Shown piece by piece: positions 1 to 9,567 of a stretch of 64,000 bases of DNA. Position 1 is the first letter of the stretch, and the number at the start of each line of letters is the position of its first letter. The notes under the pieces were generated by a model that was not told the origin of the DNA, searched no databases, and was given only the letters and a program-made list of their open reading frames with translations. Source of the stretch: Paenibacillus sp. RC334. Lineage in GTDB: Bacteria > Bacillota > Bacilli > Paenibacillales > Paenibacillaceae. The stretch covers positions 1,674,001 through 1,738,000 of the forward strand of contig NZ_CP125370.1 in NCBI RefSeq assembly GCF_030034735.1, in the 5' to 3' direction. Made by a program: the position numbers and the translations under genes.

Positions 1-417
1 ATCGGTGTAATTGTTGGGACACATGGGAAATTTTCTGAAGAAATACTGAGGTCAACGGAAATGGTTTTCGGCCAATTGGATAATGTGGCAGGTGTTACGT
101 TTGAACCAGGTGAAAGTGTCAGCGGACTTGTAGAGAAATATAAGGCTGCGTTGGCATCGCTGGATTGGACGGACGGTGTTATCTTCCTTGTTGATCTATT
201 CGGTGGCAGTCCTTATAATGCTGCCAGCCGAATTGTGGTTAACCATGAAAAAATGGATATTGTGACAGGAGTCAACCTGCCAATGATCGTTGACCTTCTT
301 GCAAACAGAGGGATTGAACAAGTGGAGAATTTGGTAAATCTAGCGATCCATGCGGGGCACGATTCCATGATGTCTTTTCGTGCTATTCGAAACAGTCAAT
401 CAGAGGAGGAATTATAG
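1..417 (+). CDS. levD: PTS mannose/fructose-family EIIA (5' partial)
   Basis: Phosphocarrier domain of a mannose-family PTS. It takes phosphate from HPr on a histidine and passes it to EIIB; cytoplasmic. The frame is open from base 1, so only the start codon and perhaps one or two residues lie outside the window. The active-site histidine is in THGK at visible residues 7-10, and FGGSPYNAA later in the domain is typical of the family. About 138 residues are visible, the usual length. The stop codon precedes the next start by one base, so translation is probably coupled. In Bacillus subtilis the equivalent levDEFG-sacC operon serves levan-derived fructose; the gene order here matches. Confidence 0.93.
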   Translation: MGVIVGTHGKFSEEILRSTEMVFGQLDNVAGVTFEPGESVSGLVEKYKAALASLDWTDGVIFLVDLFGGSPYNAASRIVVNHEKMDIVTGVNLPMIVDLLANRGIEQVENLVNLAIHAGHDSMMSFRAIRNSQSEEEL

Positions 418-418
418 A

Positions 419-901
419 ATGCAAATTGCATTAGTTCGTGTTGATGACCGTCTGATTCACGGTCAGGTGGCGACCGTTTGGGTGAAAGAAGCGAAGTGCA
501 ACAAGATCATCGCCGTTAGCGATGAAGTCGCAGCGGATACACTACGCAAAACCTTATTGCTTCAGGTGTCGCCGCCTGGAATTAAGGCGTATGTCGTAAC
601 GATTAACAAAGCGATAGAGGCTTATAATAACCCCAAATACAGTGATTTTAAAACATTGTTCCTCTTTACCAACCCTACGGATGTACTGCGGGTTGTGGAA
701 GGGGGAGTACCCATCCGCTCGGTGAATGTAGGCGGAATGTGTTTTAAGGAAGGGAAGACACAGATTACCGGGGCGGTCTCCGTAAACCAACAGGATGTAC
801 ACGCATTTCGTAAGCTGCATGAAAAAGGCATTGAGCTGGAAATCAGAAAAGTAGCCAGTGATCCGAAAATCAACTTAATTACCAAACTGCAGGATCTATG
901 A
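419..901 (+). CDS. levE: PTS mannose/fructose-family EIIB
   Basis: EIIB subunit that receives phosphate from EIIA and hands it to the sugar at the membrane complex. The start chosen is the ATG directly after the levD stop, preceded by GAGGAGGAA; the open frame extends further upstream inside levD, but that part is not EIIB-like. DDRLIHGQV at residues 9-17 contains the phosphorylated histidine (residue 14), a hallmark of the sorbose/mannose EIIB family. Length is 160 residues, as expected. It is the second gene of the levDEFG operon. Confidence 0.95.
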   Translation: MQIALVRVDDRLIHGQVATVWVKEAKCNKIIAVSDEVAADTLRKTLLLQVSPPGIKAYVVTINKAIEAYNNPKYSDFKTLFLFTNPTDVLRVVEGGVPIRSVNVGGMCFKEGKTQITGAVSVNQQDVHAFRKLHEKGIELEIRKVASDPKINLITKLQDL

Positions 902-940
902 TCGTAAATACCAGGCGGCAACAAGAGAGGAGTTATAGAA

Positions 941-1711
941 ATGACTGTTTTTCAAATTGTGATGGTAACACTGGTAGCGGCCATATGTGGCATGGGCAGC
1001 GTTCTGGATGAAGGGCAAACCCATCGTCCTCTGATTGCGTGTACGTTGATTGGCCTTGTCCTTGGCGATCTCAAAACTGGCATTATACTTGGCGGTACTC
1101 TGGAATTAATGGCTTTGGGATGGATGAATGTAGGAGCATCCATAGCACCAGACGCTGCTCTAGCCAGCGTAGTTTCCACCATTTTGGTCATCGTCGGCCA
1201 TCAATCGATCGGCGCCGGAATTGCCGTTGCGATTCCAATTGCAGCCGCCGGACAAGTGCTTACCATTTTTGTCAGGACGATTACTGTCTTCTTCCAGCAT
1301 TTAGCTGATAAGTATGCGGAATCTGCAAATTTCAAAGGAATTGAGCTATGTCACTTTACTGCCTTACTTTTGCAAGGTCTGCGCGTCGCTCTGCCCGCTG
1401 TTCTGGTGGCAGTTGCTGCAGAAACGGGTCTGGTGACTGCAATGCTTGACGCAATTCCGGAGGTTATCACAAGAGGACTACAAATTGCGGGCGGCTTTAT
1501 CGTAGTCGTAGGGTATGCGATGGTCATTAATATGATGGCAGCCAAATACCTGATGCCATTCTTCTTTCTGGGCTTTGTCATTGCAGCTTTTACAAACATT
1601 AATCTGGTTGGTTTTGGGGTCATTGGCGCGGTTCTGGCTCTGCTTTACATCCAGTTGAGTCCAAAATACAACCAGCGTAATGAGAATATGGAAGAAATTG
1701 AAGAGTTATAG
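941..1711 (+). CDS. levF: PTS mannose/fructose-family EIIC permease
   Basis: Integral membrane subunit forming part of the sugar channel with EIID. The 256-residue protein is strongly hydrophobic with many alanine/glycine-rich helices and carries the family signature GGTLELMALGWMNVGAS around residues 51-67. A ribosome binding site (AGAGAGGAG) precedes the ATG. The 3' end is followed after 28 bases by the EIID start. Specificity (fructose rather than mannose or sorbose) is inferred from the adjacent fructan hydrolase. Confidence 0.94.
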   Translation: MTVFQIVMVTLVAAICGMGSVLDEGQTHRPLIACTLIGLVLGDLKTGIILGGTLELMALGWMNVGASIAPDAALASVVSTILVIVGHQSIGAGIAVAIPIAAAGQVLTIFVRTITVFFQHLADKYAESANFKGIELCHFTALLLQGLRVALPAVLVAVAAETGLVTAMLDAIPEVITRGLQIAGGFIVVVGYAMVINMMAAKYLMPFFFLGFVIAAFTNINLVGFGVIGAVLALLYIQLSPKYNQRNENMEEIEEL

Positions 1712-1739
1712 TAAATACCTGACGGAAGAGGAGAGCATT

Positions 1740-2564
1740 ATGAAAGAAAAGAAGCTGACTAAAAGTGATTTAAATAAAATGTTTGTACGTTCATGCTTCC
1801 TGTTAGGCTCGTTCAATTTTGAGCGAATGCAGTCGATTGGTTTCTGTGTCACCTTGATCCCGGCGATTAAGCGGCTGTACAGCAAGAAAGAAGATCAAAA
1901 AGAGGCATTGAAAAGACATCTGGAATTTTTCAATACTCAACCGTTTATCTCGGCGCCTATTATGGGTGTAACGGCTGCGATGGAAGAACAGAAAGCGAGC
2001 GGCCAGCCGATTGACAATGCTACCATCAGTGGAGTCAAAGTCGGTCTAATGGGACCTCTTGCGGGAGTGGGTGACCCAATTTACTGGGGGACTTTACGTC
2101 CGGTTCTGGCTGCGCTGGGAGCCTCAATCGCCTTATCCGGCAGCCTTATCGGACCGTTTATTTTCTTCCTGCTCTTTAACATTGTACGCTTGGCAACGAA
2201 ATGGTACGGTCTGAAATACGGTTATCACAAAGGTACGGAGATTGTCTCCGATATGTCGGGAAACCGGTTGCAAAAACTCACGGAGTCAGCCTCCATACTG
2301 GGGCTTTTCGTTATGGGCGCACTTGTTTCCAAATGGACCACCCTGAATGTGCCGCTGGTGGTATCAAGATATGTGGGGACGGATGGAAAAGAGGTTATTA
2401 CGACCGTTCAGATGATTTTGGATCAATTGATGCCCGGACTTTTACCACTATTATTGACCTTTTTATGTATGAGGCTACTGAAAAAGAAAGTGAACGCAAT
2501 CGCTCTGATTTTTGCTTTATTCGCAGTAGGCATTATTGGGTACGCATTTGGTGTTTTGGCCTAA
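1740..2564 (+). CDS. levG: PTS mannose/fructose-family EIID
   Basis: EIID membrane subunit unique to mannose-type PTSs. The start is ATG 1740 after GGAAGAGGAGAG; the open frame reaches back to 1680 but the extra 20 residues do not resemble EIID. The 274-residue product begins KKLTKSDLNKMFVRS and contains FNFERMQSIGF and GLMGPLAGVGDP, both typical of ManZ/LevG, followed by hydrophobic C-terminal helices. It is the last PTS gene before the fructan hydrolase. No strong terminator is seen between them, but the 159-base gap holds a cre site. Confidence 0.95.
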   Translation: MKEKKLTKSDLNKMFVRSCFLLGSFNFERMQSIGFCVTLIPAIKRLYSKKEDQKEALKRHLEFFNTQPFISAPIMGVTAAMEEQKASGQPIDNATISGVKVGLMGPLAGVGDPIYWGTLRPVLAALGASIALSGSLIGPFIFFLLFNIVRLATKWYGLKYGYHKGTEIVSDMSGNRLQKLTESASILGLFVMGALVSKWTTLNVPLVVSRYVGTDGKEVITTVQMILDQLMPGLLPLLLTFLCMRLLKKKVNAIALIFALFAVGIIGYAFGVLA

Positions 2565-2652
2565 AACGTGCCGGTCAGGGAGTCATCCTTGGCCGGACTT
2601 TGTCGGATTTTTGTGACCAAAACAGCGTAAACATATTGAGCTAAAGAGATAA

Positions 2653-2667
2653 ATGTAAACGCTTTAT
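2653..2667 (+). promoter_or_regulatory. Putative cre (CcpA) site before the fructan hydrolase
   Basis: ATGTAAACGCTTTAT fits the cre consensus WTGNAANCGNWNNCW at every fixed position but one (A for the second-last C). It lies in the levG to hydrolase gap, 57 bases before the start. Carbon catabolite repression of the hydrolase independent of the upstream operon is inferred. Confidence 0.55.
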
Positions 2668-2723
2668 TTGTAATGTTAAGAAATAACACTTGGTGTTCAA
2701 AATATTAAAAGAGGATGTGAAAG

Positions 2724-5700
2724 ATGGTGAAGAGGAAGTTAAGTATGCTGCTTATTTGCTTTATGGTATTTAGTTTACCGTTAACTCCCGCCTTTGCAGC
2801 GGATCTTGGTTATTACGATGAAACTTACCGTAATCAGATTCATTTTTCGCCTGAGGCTAACTGGATGAACGACCCGAATGGAATGGTTTATTATAAGGGT
2901 GAATATCATCTTTTTTACCAGTATCATCCTTATGGAACGAAATGGGGACCGATTCATTGGGGGCATGCGGTGAGCAAAGATCTTATTCACTGGGAACATT
3001 TACCGATTGCATTATATCCAGATGAAAACGGTCAGATTTTCTCGGGAAGTGCCGTGATCGATTGGAACAATACAGCAGGGTTCGGAAAAGAAGCGATGGT
3101 TGCGATCTTTACTCATTCCGGGGATAACGGCCAGGTTCAAAGCATTGCGTACAGCTTAGATAGAGGCAGAACCTGGACTAAGTATGAAGGAAATCCGGTA
3201 ATGCCGGATCCCCCGATATCGGATTGGCGAGACCCTAAAGTATTCTGGCATGAAGACTCCAGACAATGGGTGATGTCTTTGGCCGCAGCGAATAAAGTAA
3301 TGTTTTATACTTCCCCCAATTTAAAACAGTGGACCTATGCAAGTGAATTTGGTGAAGATAACGGAATACAGGCCAACAGTCTGGATACCACTTCGTACGC
3401 TATGTCTTCACAGGAAGGCGGTTCATTCACCTATGAGGGAGATATTACCCTTAATAAAAAGAATGGCAGGGAAGGCTCAGGAGGTCTGGTTTTTCGTGCT
3501 GACAAGAATGCGAAAAACGGTTATGTCGTCAGCCTGGACGCCAAAAATGATGTCGTTACTTTAAATAAGAATGTCGATGGATCGATAACAGAAATTGCAA
3601 GCAAGTCTTTAACCCTGAGAACCTCATCAACTTACAACGTGCAGGTGGACGTATATGGTCATGACATTCATGTGTTTGTAGATAATCAGTCTGTAATTAA
3701 AGAAACGGATACTGAATTTGATTATGGTTATTACGGTCTGACCGCCTGGAATTCAACAGCTTCCGAAATGTAAATTTCAAGAACACCTCTAACTTTGCAA
3801 CCAACCTATCTAATTGGGCGGCTGTAACCGGCCGGTGGGAAGATACCTTGGAGGGGAAAAGCGGTACATCAGCAGATGATGCTTTTATCATAAGTGGTAA
3901 GACTGGGGATAACTTTATATATAATGCGATTATTGATTTGTCAGAGGGAGGAGATGAAACAGGATCACTTATTTTCCGAGCGGATGCTGATGCGGAAAAT
4001 GGATATATGGCGAATATCGATGCTTTAAACGATAAAGTGAAAATCGTGAAAATGGAAGACGGGAATAGAACGGTTCTGGCCGAAACCACAGTAACGCTGG
4101 ATACTTATCAAAGCCATGATTTAAAAGTGAGCACATTAGGAACAAATATAAAGATGTATCTGGACGGAAATCTCATTCATGATATCGATGATGCAACCTT
4201 CCTGTCCGGCCATTTTGGATTACATCTTTTGCACTCTTCTGCGATATTTCAGGATGTTCAATTGGGTAGAAATATCATGACCGATGAGAAAGAAATCACC
4301 AATCATGATTTTGAAACAGGCGATTTAACCGGATGGACTGTGACCCAGGGTGATACTCTTTCGGATGATCATGTATCCAGTGAAGCGACTTATTGGGGTG
4401 GATCCTTCGGACATGAAGGGAATTATCACTTGTGGGGATATTCCAAGCTTCACGAGGGAGATGAAGCAACGGGTGAACTGCATTCCTCCTATTTTAAACT
4501 AGGCGGTTCCGGTGAAATCAATCTATTATTAGGAGCAGGCGATGATGGCGACAATACCTATGTATCATTGGTCAGAGCAGCCGACGATCAAGAATTGATC
4601 CGCCAGGCCAATATAAAATTTAATGAGGAAAAATATTCAAAATACGTATGGGACGCGTCCAAATATATTGGTGAAGTGTTATATATCAAGGTAGTAGACC
4701 ATGCAAAAGATGGTTACGGTCATATAAATGTTGATGATGTTAATGTTTATAATGAAGGGATCATATCGGATAAAGTTGACCAGGTTGCAAAAGAGCCGGA
4801 GAAAACAGATATGAAACAAAGCGGACTCCTCACAGATTGGTCCGCTGTTTCTGGACAGTGGATTCCTTCCACAAACGGCAGCATCGGAGGAGTATGGGAA
4901 TGTCCTACGTTAGTCGAATTGCCGGTTGATGGCGACCCTTCAAAAAGAAAGTGGGTCCTACAGGTAAGTATAAATGATGGTGCTCCGGCAGGCGGATCGG
5001 GCATGCAGTATTTTGTAGGCAGCTTTGACGGTAAAACGTTTAAAAATGAAAATACTTCCGATAAAGTGTTATGGACTGACTATGGCGCTGATTTTTATGC
5101 TGCTGTGGATTGGAGTGGAGTAGAAGGGAAGAAGGGTGAGAAATATTGGCTCGGCTGGATGAGTAATTGGAAGTATGCCAACGATACACCCACCTCAACG
5201 TGGAGAAGTTCAACAACACTGCCGCGGAAGATGGAGCTCACTCAAACCGCAAAGGGTCTACGTTTAAAACAAACCCCTATTTCGCTAAAAAGCATTCGTG
5301 ACAGAGGGGATCGTATATCGTATACCAATAAAATGATAACGGGTAACAGCCATCTTCTTTCTAATTTATCAGAAGATACATTTGAACTGATCGCTTTGTT
5401 TGATGTATCGGATACTAAGGCAACAGAATTTGGCTTCAAGATCCGTGAAGGAAGTGAGCAATATACTACTGTCGGTTACGATGTCTACAACGAACAATTA
5501 TTCGTAGACCGAACTCATTCAGGAGATTTCGATTACGGAAGTAATGTAGTTGGCAAGCATGAGGGACCATTACAGGCAAAAAACGGTACGGTTAAATTGC
5601 AGGTTATTGTTGATAGATCAGCTGTAGAGGTGTTCGGCAATGATGGTACGACAGTGATTACCGATCAGATATTTGCGGATTCTGCAAGCAAAGGACTAAA

Positions 5701-6334
5701 GATCTATAGTAAGGGCGGAAATGTAAAGCTGAAATCTTTGGACCTATATCCTCTAAAGAGTGTATGGAAAGAAAAGAACTCTTCTTTTAAATCCAACTTA
5801 TCAGGTTGGACCACCGTTAACGGGAAGTGGGCGGACACCATTCATGGAAAACAGGGACAGAGTAAGGGAGATGCTTTTATAGTATCAAAAGTGACCGGCA
5901 GGAATTTTGTATATGAAGCCAATATAAACGTGCCAGATACAGATTCCCACCCCGGTAATTCTGAAAAAGATTTGATAGATAACTCCATTGGAGCGGGTTC
6001 ATTGGTTTTTCGTTCTGACTTAACAGCAAAGAATTCGTATGCAGCAAATGTTGATATAAAAAATAATATTGTAAAATTAATTAAATTTGTTGATGGGACC
6101 GGATATGAAATTGCGACATATAACAATGATGGAAAACTGGATTTACAGCCAAATACAGATTATCATCTCAAAGTAGAAGCTCAAGGCAATATCACTAAGG
6201 TTTATTTGAACAATAAATTAGTTATCGACACAAAAGATCAAACTTATAAAGAAGGATACTTTGGTCTCAATGTATGGGATACAACGGCTTTTTTTAAAGA
6301 AGTTAAAGTGAAACTAAAACATAAAGATGAATGA
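2724..6334 (+). pseudogene. Secreted GH32 levanase/inulinase-type enzyme, frameshifted, with modules inserted in the catalytic domain
   Basis: Extracellular fructan hydrolase or fructanotransferase. A signal peptide (residues 1-26) precedes the GH32 start WMNDPNG (residues 47-53, nucleophile Asp50) and WRDP (168-171). After residue about 215 the GH32 fold is interrupted by roughly 500 residues: two copies of a LamG-like module and a different beta-rich module (about 4296-4760). GH32 resumes at GGVWECP, with the acid/base Glu codon at 4898-4900, and runs to the C-terminal sandwich. A third copy of the module ends the protein (5755-6320). The frame breaks near 3763: one missing T in GCTTCC restores AFRNVNF and joins the halves, giving about 1203 residues. 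Ordinary SacC-type levanases are near 680. Long Paenibacillus cycloinulo-oligosaccharide fructanotransferases are an alternative identity. Start ATG 2724 follows GAGGATGTG. Confidence 0.85.
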
Positions 6335-6376
6335 TTAAGAAAAGTTAGATAATGATATTTGTATCTCTATGGATTT

Positions 6377-6412
6377 AGTTTGTGTCGCCGCACAGCGATA
6401 CAAACTTTTTTT
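6377..6412 (+). terminator. Rho-independent terminator after the fructan hydrolase
   Basis: AGTTTGT(G)TCGC pairs with GCGA(T)ACAAACT around a six-base loop and is followed by seven Ts. It ends the lev region transcript 43 bases after the stop codon. Confidence 0.85.
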
Positions 6413-6672
6413 AATTATTTGGTCCATTTTCAGAGACAGAATACTTAATCCTGTTTGGTTCAATGTACATCGACACAAAGTTTCCAATCAAAACTACCCT
6501 ATGTTTGGTTTGTTCAATTCGATTAAATACGAACAAAAATTGCTCTTCCAACTTTATGCCTTTCCCACTTGATATTTTGCTTACAATGTATTCTTCAACC
6601 CATATATAGAAGGTATCGTCTTCAATCATAACCGCTTCTGCAAATTTCCTGCTTAAGCTTGGATTTTATAAC

Positions 6673-6835
6673 TTAATGATGGGGGCATTATCAATGAATA
6701 AGGATGATGAGAAATTACTGCAATATTATCTGGAACTCAAAGGTCCGAATGCGGGAGAATGGAACTCCTCTCCACAGTGCATTCACACACAGTTGGTGAC
6801 AAGGGATTACGTAGAGAAGACATTCGATATTTTTG
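6673..6835 (+). pseudogene. Fragment of an unrecognised gene, cut by the IS256 remnant
   Basis: The + strand reads MNKDDEKLLQYYLELKGPNA and continues to FDIF, where it runs into IS256 sequence. The same reading frame occurs at 19882 in repeat copy B, where it is joined upstream to a segment (MIEDDTFYIW...) that in copy A lies inverted on the minus strand (6499-6629). I do not recognise the protein. It is a broken gene in both copies. Confidence 0.55.
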
Positions 6836-7196
6836 TCACGACCAGCGGCTCCAATTCACCCAACCGGTCCCGAGGGACGCTGAGCTCCTGTTCGCCGTAT
6901 TCACTCACCACCGTTTTCTTGCTTTTTCCGTTACGGCTGTTGCGGTCGTTTTGGCTTGGACTTCATGTTTCTCATAGCCCAGATGGGTATCCAGCTCGGC
7001 CTCCAACATCTCTTGCAAAGTTTCAGCAAATAACTCTTTTAAAGCCTTCTGTGCATCTTGAGCCGTCACCAGCTTATTCTCTTTGATGAACGCTCTCAGT
7101 TGCTGTTTCGTCCAAAGTCCCATGTGCGCTCCCCCAACCTTTCTTGATTACCAGTTTAATGGTTTGGGGAGTTTACACAATCTATTTTACAGACTC
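6836..7196 (-). mobile_element. IS256-family transposase remnant (N-terminal end)
   Basis: Read on the minus strand from ATG 7123, the product begins MGLWTKQQLRAFIKEN and continues LFAETLQEMLEAELDTHLGY, the conserved N-terminus of IS256/Mutator transposases. After about 70 residues the frame is broken (ATAVTEKARKRW) and the rest (GEQELSVPRDRLGELEPLVV) is read in another frame before the homology stops near 6836. The sequence GTTTACACAATCTATTTTAC near 7171-7190 resembles the usual IS256 terminal repeat. The catalytic DDE part is missing, so the element is dead. Confidence 0.8.
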
Positions 7197-7291
7197 AATT
7201 TTTCATACTCGTTGAGAACATCGTGTAATACATGATGTTCTCAAATAACTTGTTTTCGCTAATCTATAAGTTAAAGAACGGGTTATCTCGC

Positions 7292-7855
7292 TTATGAAGG
7301 GGATACCTGATTCCTTTTAAACAATCCCCATACCTGTTCGGCCATGTATTTCGGTGAATGTGGCATGTTATTTATAATCCACCATTCGATTACCCCAATG
7401 AATGCAAAGGCCATAAAGTGCGTGATCAATAGCTTGTCATACCCCTTATTAAGGTCCTCCATATTGACTTGGTCTTTTATGTTCCCTGTCACGATCTCTA
7501 ACATATGCTCCCGAAATGCAGGGATTCCTTTATTCGAAAGCATGGAAGCGAAAAACGTATGGTTCTGCTCAAAGTATTGAAAAACAGGTAACAAAGAATG
7601 AATAAAATCAACCTTTCCCTGATTTGGATCGATGCAAACGGAGATCATTCTGCTCAAATGCTCATCGATGCATTTGTTAAGAAGATCGTATTTATCGGTG
7701 TAGTGAAAATAAATGGTTCCCCTGTTAACATTCGCCCGATCCGCAATCTCATTAATAGTTATTTCTTCAAAATCCTTCTCCGAGATCAAACCTATAAATG
7801 CATTAAATATGGCTGCCTTTGTTTTTAGGATTCTACGATCAATTTTAACTCCCAT
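7292..7855 (-). CDS. TetR-family transcriptional regulator
   Basis: A 187-residue regulator with an N-terminal TetR helix-turn-helix (ITINEIADRANVNRGTIYFHYTDKYDLL, about residues 28-55) and a hydrophobic ligand-binding C-terminal domain. The start is ATG 7855, preceded by GGAGG; the open frame extends further upstream but without coding character. It is divergent from the NAD(P)-binding protein gene at 8075. The shared 219-base gap holds repeated operator-like sites, so it probably represses that gene and itself. The inducer is unknown. Confidence 0.88.
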   Translation of the reverse strand: MGVKIDRRILKTKAAIFNAFIGLISEKDFEEITINEIADRANVNRGTIYFHYTDKYDLLNKCIDEHLSRMISVCIDPNQGKVDFIHSLLPVFQYFEQNHTFFASMLSNKGIPAFREHMLEIVTGNIKDQVNMEDLNKGYDKLLITHFMAFAFIGVIEWWIINNMPHSPKYMAEQVWGLFKRNQVSPS

Positions 7856-7966
7856 AATGTATAGCCTCCAGAAGATATTTAACAAATTATTTGAATCCGT
7901 TGAATATAAAACAAAAATCACTTTTTTAGCGATTGAAGAAATCAACATAATCCATATAATAATAAC

Positions 7967-7997
7967 CAACGAACGTTATATATTCAACGAAAGTTCG
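7967..7997 (+). promoter_or_regulatory. Putative TetR operator between divergent genes
   Basis: Two near-identical 11-mers, CAACGAACGTT (7967-7977) and CAACGAAAGTT (7985-7995), lie 18 bases apart. CGAAC (7970-7974) and GTTCG (7993-7997) form an outer inverted repeat. The position 112 bases upstream of the tetR start and 78 bases before the divergent gene suits a shared operator. Confidence 0.5.
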
Positions 7998-8074
7998 ATT
8001 AAGTTTTGTTATAACCTAAATGCTCATTGAGTTATCAGCACATTCTTGCAATATAATATCGAGGTGATCGACTA

Positions 8075-8722
8075 ATGAACATAACGCTTTTTGGTGGTAG
8101 TGGTGCAATTGGGAAAATTTTGACTGAGGTAGCAATTCAAAACGGGGATAACGTTACCCTTTATGCTAGAAATGCGGGGAAAATTGGACAGAAACATGAG
8201 AAGCTAAATGTTGTCGAGGGTCAATTATCTAATCAAGACTTGGTGGAACAAGCAATATCGAATGCTGATGTCGTCATTAGCACATTGGGACCCGCACTCG
8301 ATACGTCCAGAAAATTAAAAGGTACCCCTGTTGCAGATGGTCATGAGGTTATTGTAAATGCGATGAGGAAGTTAAATAAGAAACGACTCATTACACTTGC
8401 TACTCCAACCTTGAAATCTGATAAGGATCGGAATTCGATTGCCACAGTTGTACCAGGAATTATGGCCAAGGTGATGTTTCCGAATGGTTATCACGAAATG
8501 AAAAAGCTTGAGAAAATCATCAAGCGATCTTCTTTAGACTGGACAGTAGTTCGGATTATTAATCCAAATGTAAGGCATAAGGAAAACGTTCATTATGCTT
8601 ACTCGCTAGGCGATCAGCCAGCCAAGATGGGGGTATCCCGAGAAAATATCGCTAAATTTATGTATCATGCAGCTTCCGAGCCATCCTTAATTCATCAAAT
8701 GCCGATTGTATACAACAGTTGA
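8075..8722 (+). CDS. NAD(P)H-binding SDR/NmrA-like protein
   Basis: A 215-residue atypical short-chain dehydrogenase. The Rossmann glycine motif GGSGAIG lies at residues 7-13, followed by alternating strands and helices (VVISTLGPALDTS, LDWTVVRIINP) typical of the NAD(P)H-binding family PF13460. GAGGTGA precedes the ATG. Members act as flavin or quinone reductases or redox sensors; the substrate cannot be told from sequence. Divergent from a TetR regulator, which suggests induction by a small molecule. The FrnE-like gene follows after 43 bases and may be co-transcribed. Confidence 0.85.
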   Translation: MNITLFGGSGAIGKILTEVAIQNGDNVTLYARNAGKIGQKHEKLNVVEGQLSNQDLVEQAISNADVVISTLGPALDTSRKLKGTPVADGHEVIVNAMRKLNKKRLITLATPTLKSDKDRNSIATVVPGIMAKVMFPNGYHEMKKLEKIIKRSSLDWTVVRIINPNVRHKENVHYAYSLGDQPAKMGVSRENIAKFMYHAASEPSLIHQMPIVYNS

Positions 8723-8765
8723 GAAATGATTCGATCTGTTTATCAAGTGAAGGGAGAGGAACGAA

Positions 8766-9488
8766 ATGAAAGTAGAGATTTGGTCGGACATTGGCTGCCC
8801 ATTTTGTTATATCGGAAAACAGCGTTTCGAGGACGGGCTGGGGCGGTTTGCATCCAAAGATAAAGTGAATGTGGAGTACCGGAGCTTCCAGCTAGATCCT
8901 TATGCCGAGAAATACCCTGCTTACGATGTACATGACTTGTACGTTTCAAAGCATGGTGGCAGCAGAGAAGAAGCCAAGGCCATGCATAAACAATTTGCCC
9001 AACAAGCGAAGAGCGATGGAGTGGATTTTCGATTTGACCGAATAATCCCTACTAATTCGCTCGATGCGCATCGATTGATCAAGTTTGCGGGTACCTATGG
9101 CAAGAGTGCGGAAGTGTTGGAGCTTTTGTATAAAGCGTATTTCACAGATTCCAAGCATATCGGCGACGCGGACACACTGGCCGACATAGCGGCGGAAGCC
9201 GGTATGGATCGCGAGAAAACGATCAACGTGCTGGAAAGCACGCAATATGCGGATGAAGTTCGTGCAGATGGGCGCGAAGCAAGCAACCTTGGAGCTAAAG
9301 GTGTACCTTTCTTTGTCATCAACCGCAAATATACGATTTCAGGCGCAGCACAATCAAGCGAAGTATTTCTGGAGGCGCTGCAAAAAGCATGGGACGAGGA
9401 ACATCCGCTGATGACGTTAGATACGACTCTAAACCAAGAATCAGGCAATGTTTGCGAGGATGGTTATTGTACGCCAAAAAACAGTTGA
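8766..9488 (+). CDS. DsbA-family (FrnE-like) thiol oxidoreductase
   Basis: A 240-residue cytoplasmic thioredoxin-fold protein of the FrnE/2-hydroxychromene-2-carboxylate isomerase-like group. The CPFC redox motif lies at residues 11-14 (WSDIGCPFCYIG), the cis-proline loop at GVPFFVIN (about 179-186), and the helical insert between them is typical of the family. The C-terminus is cysteine-bearing (VCEDGYC). Start ATG is preceded by GGGAGAGG. It probably forms an operon with the NAD(P)-binding protein upstream, suggesting a role in thiol/redox stress. A bidirectional hairpin follows the stop. Confidence 0.9.
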   Translation: MKVEIWSDIGCPFCYIGKQRFEDGLGRFASKDKVNVEYRSFQLDPYAEKYPAYDVHDLYVSKHGGSREEAKAMHKQFAQQAKSDGVDFRFDRIIPTNSLDAHRLIKFAGTYGKSAEVLELLYKAYFTDSKHIGDADTLADIAAEAGMDREKTINVLESTQYADEVRADGREASNLGAKGVPFFVINRKYTISGAAQSSEVFLEALQKAWDEEHPLMTLDTTLNQESGNVCEDGYCTPKNS

Positions 9489-9514
9489 CGGAGGCGCCAT
9501 TAAAGTAATCGTAA

Positions 9515-9563
9515 AACAGCGGCAGTCCAGGACTTTATTTTCTCGTCCATAGCTGCCGCTGTT
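9515..9563 (+). terminator. Bidirectional terminator hairpin, related to one at 59287
   Basis: AACAGCGGCAG pairs exactly with CTGCCGCTGTT, followed by TTTCTTTT on the + strand and AAAATAAAG-type sequence inside the loop. It separates the convergent frnE-like and tetR genes. The first half, AACAGCGGCAGTC plus GACTTTATTT, is nearly identical to 59286-59310. Confidence 0.75.
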
Positions 9564-9567
9564 TCTT

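Larger units (their letters stand above)
6066..6835 (+). repeat. Long dispersed repeat, copy A
   Basis: This stretch, from the 3' end of the hydrolase gene into the region behind its terminator, reappears at 19431-20035 with a few percent mismatches and several deletions. Copy A contains the full 3' coding end and the terminator. A 174-base block (6499-6672) is in the opposite orientation to its counterpart (19695-19869). Copy A stops matching where the IS256 remnant begins. Confidence 0.85.

Noticed and set aside
6411..6629. 72-codon minus-strand frame in repeat copy A as an independent gene
   Set aside because: It is the inverted half of the broken gene seen on the + strand in copy B, so it is not a gene of its own.
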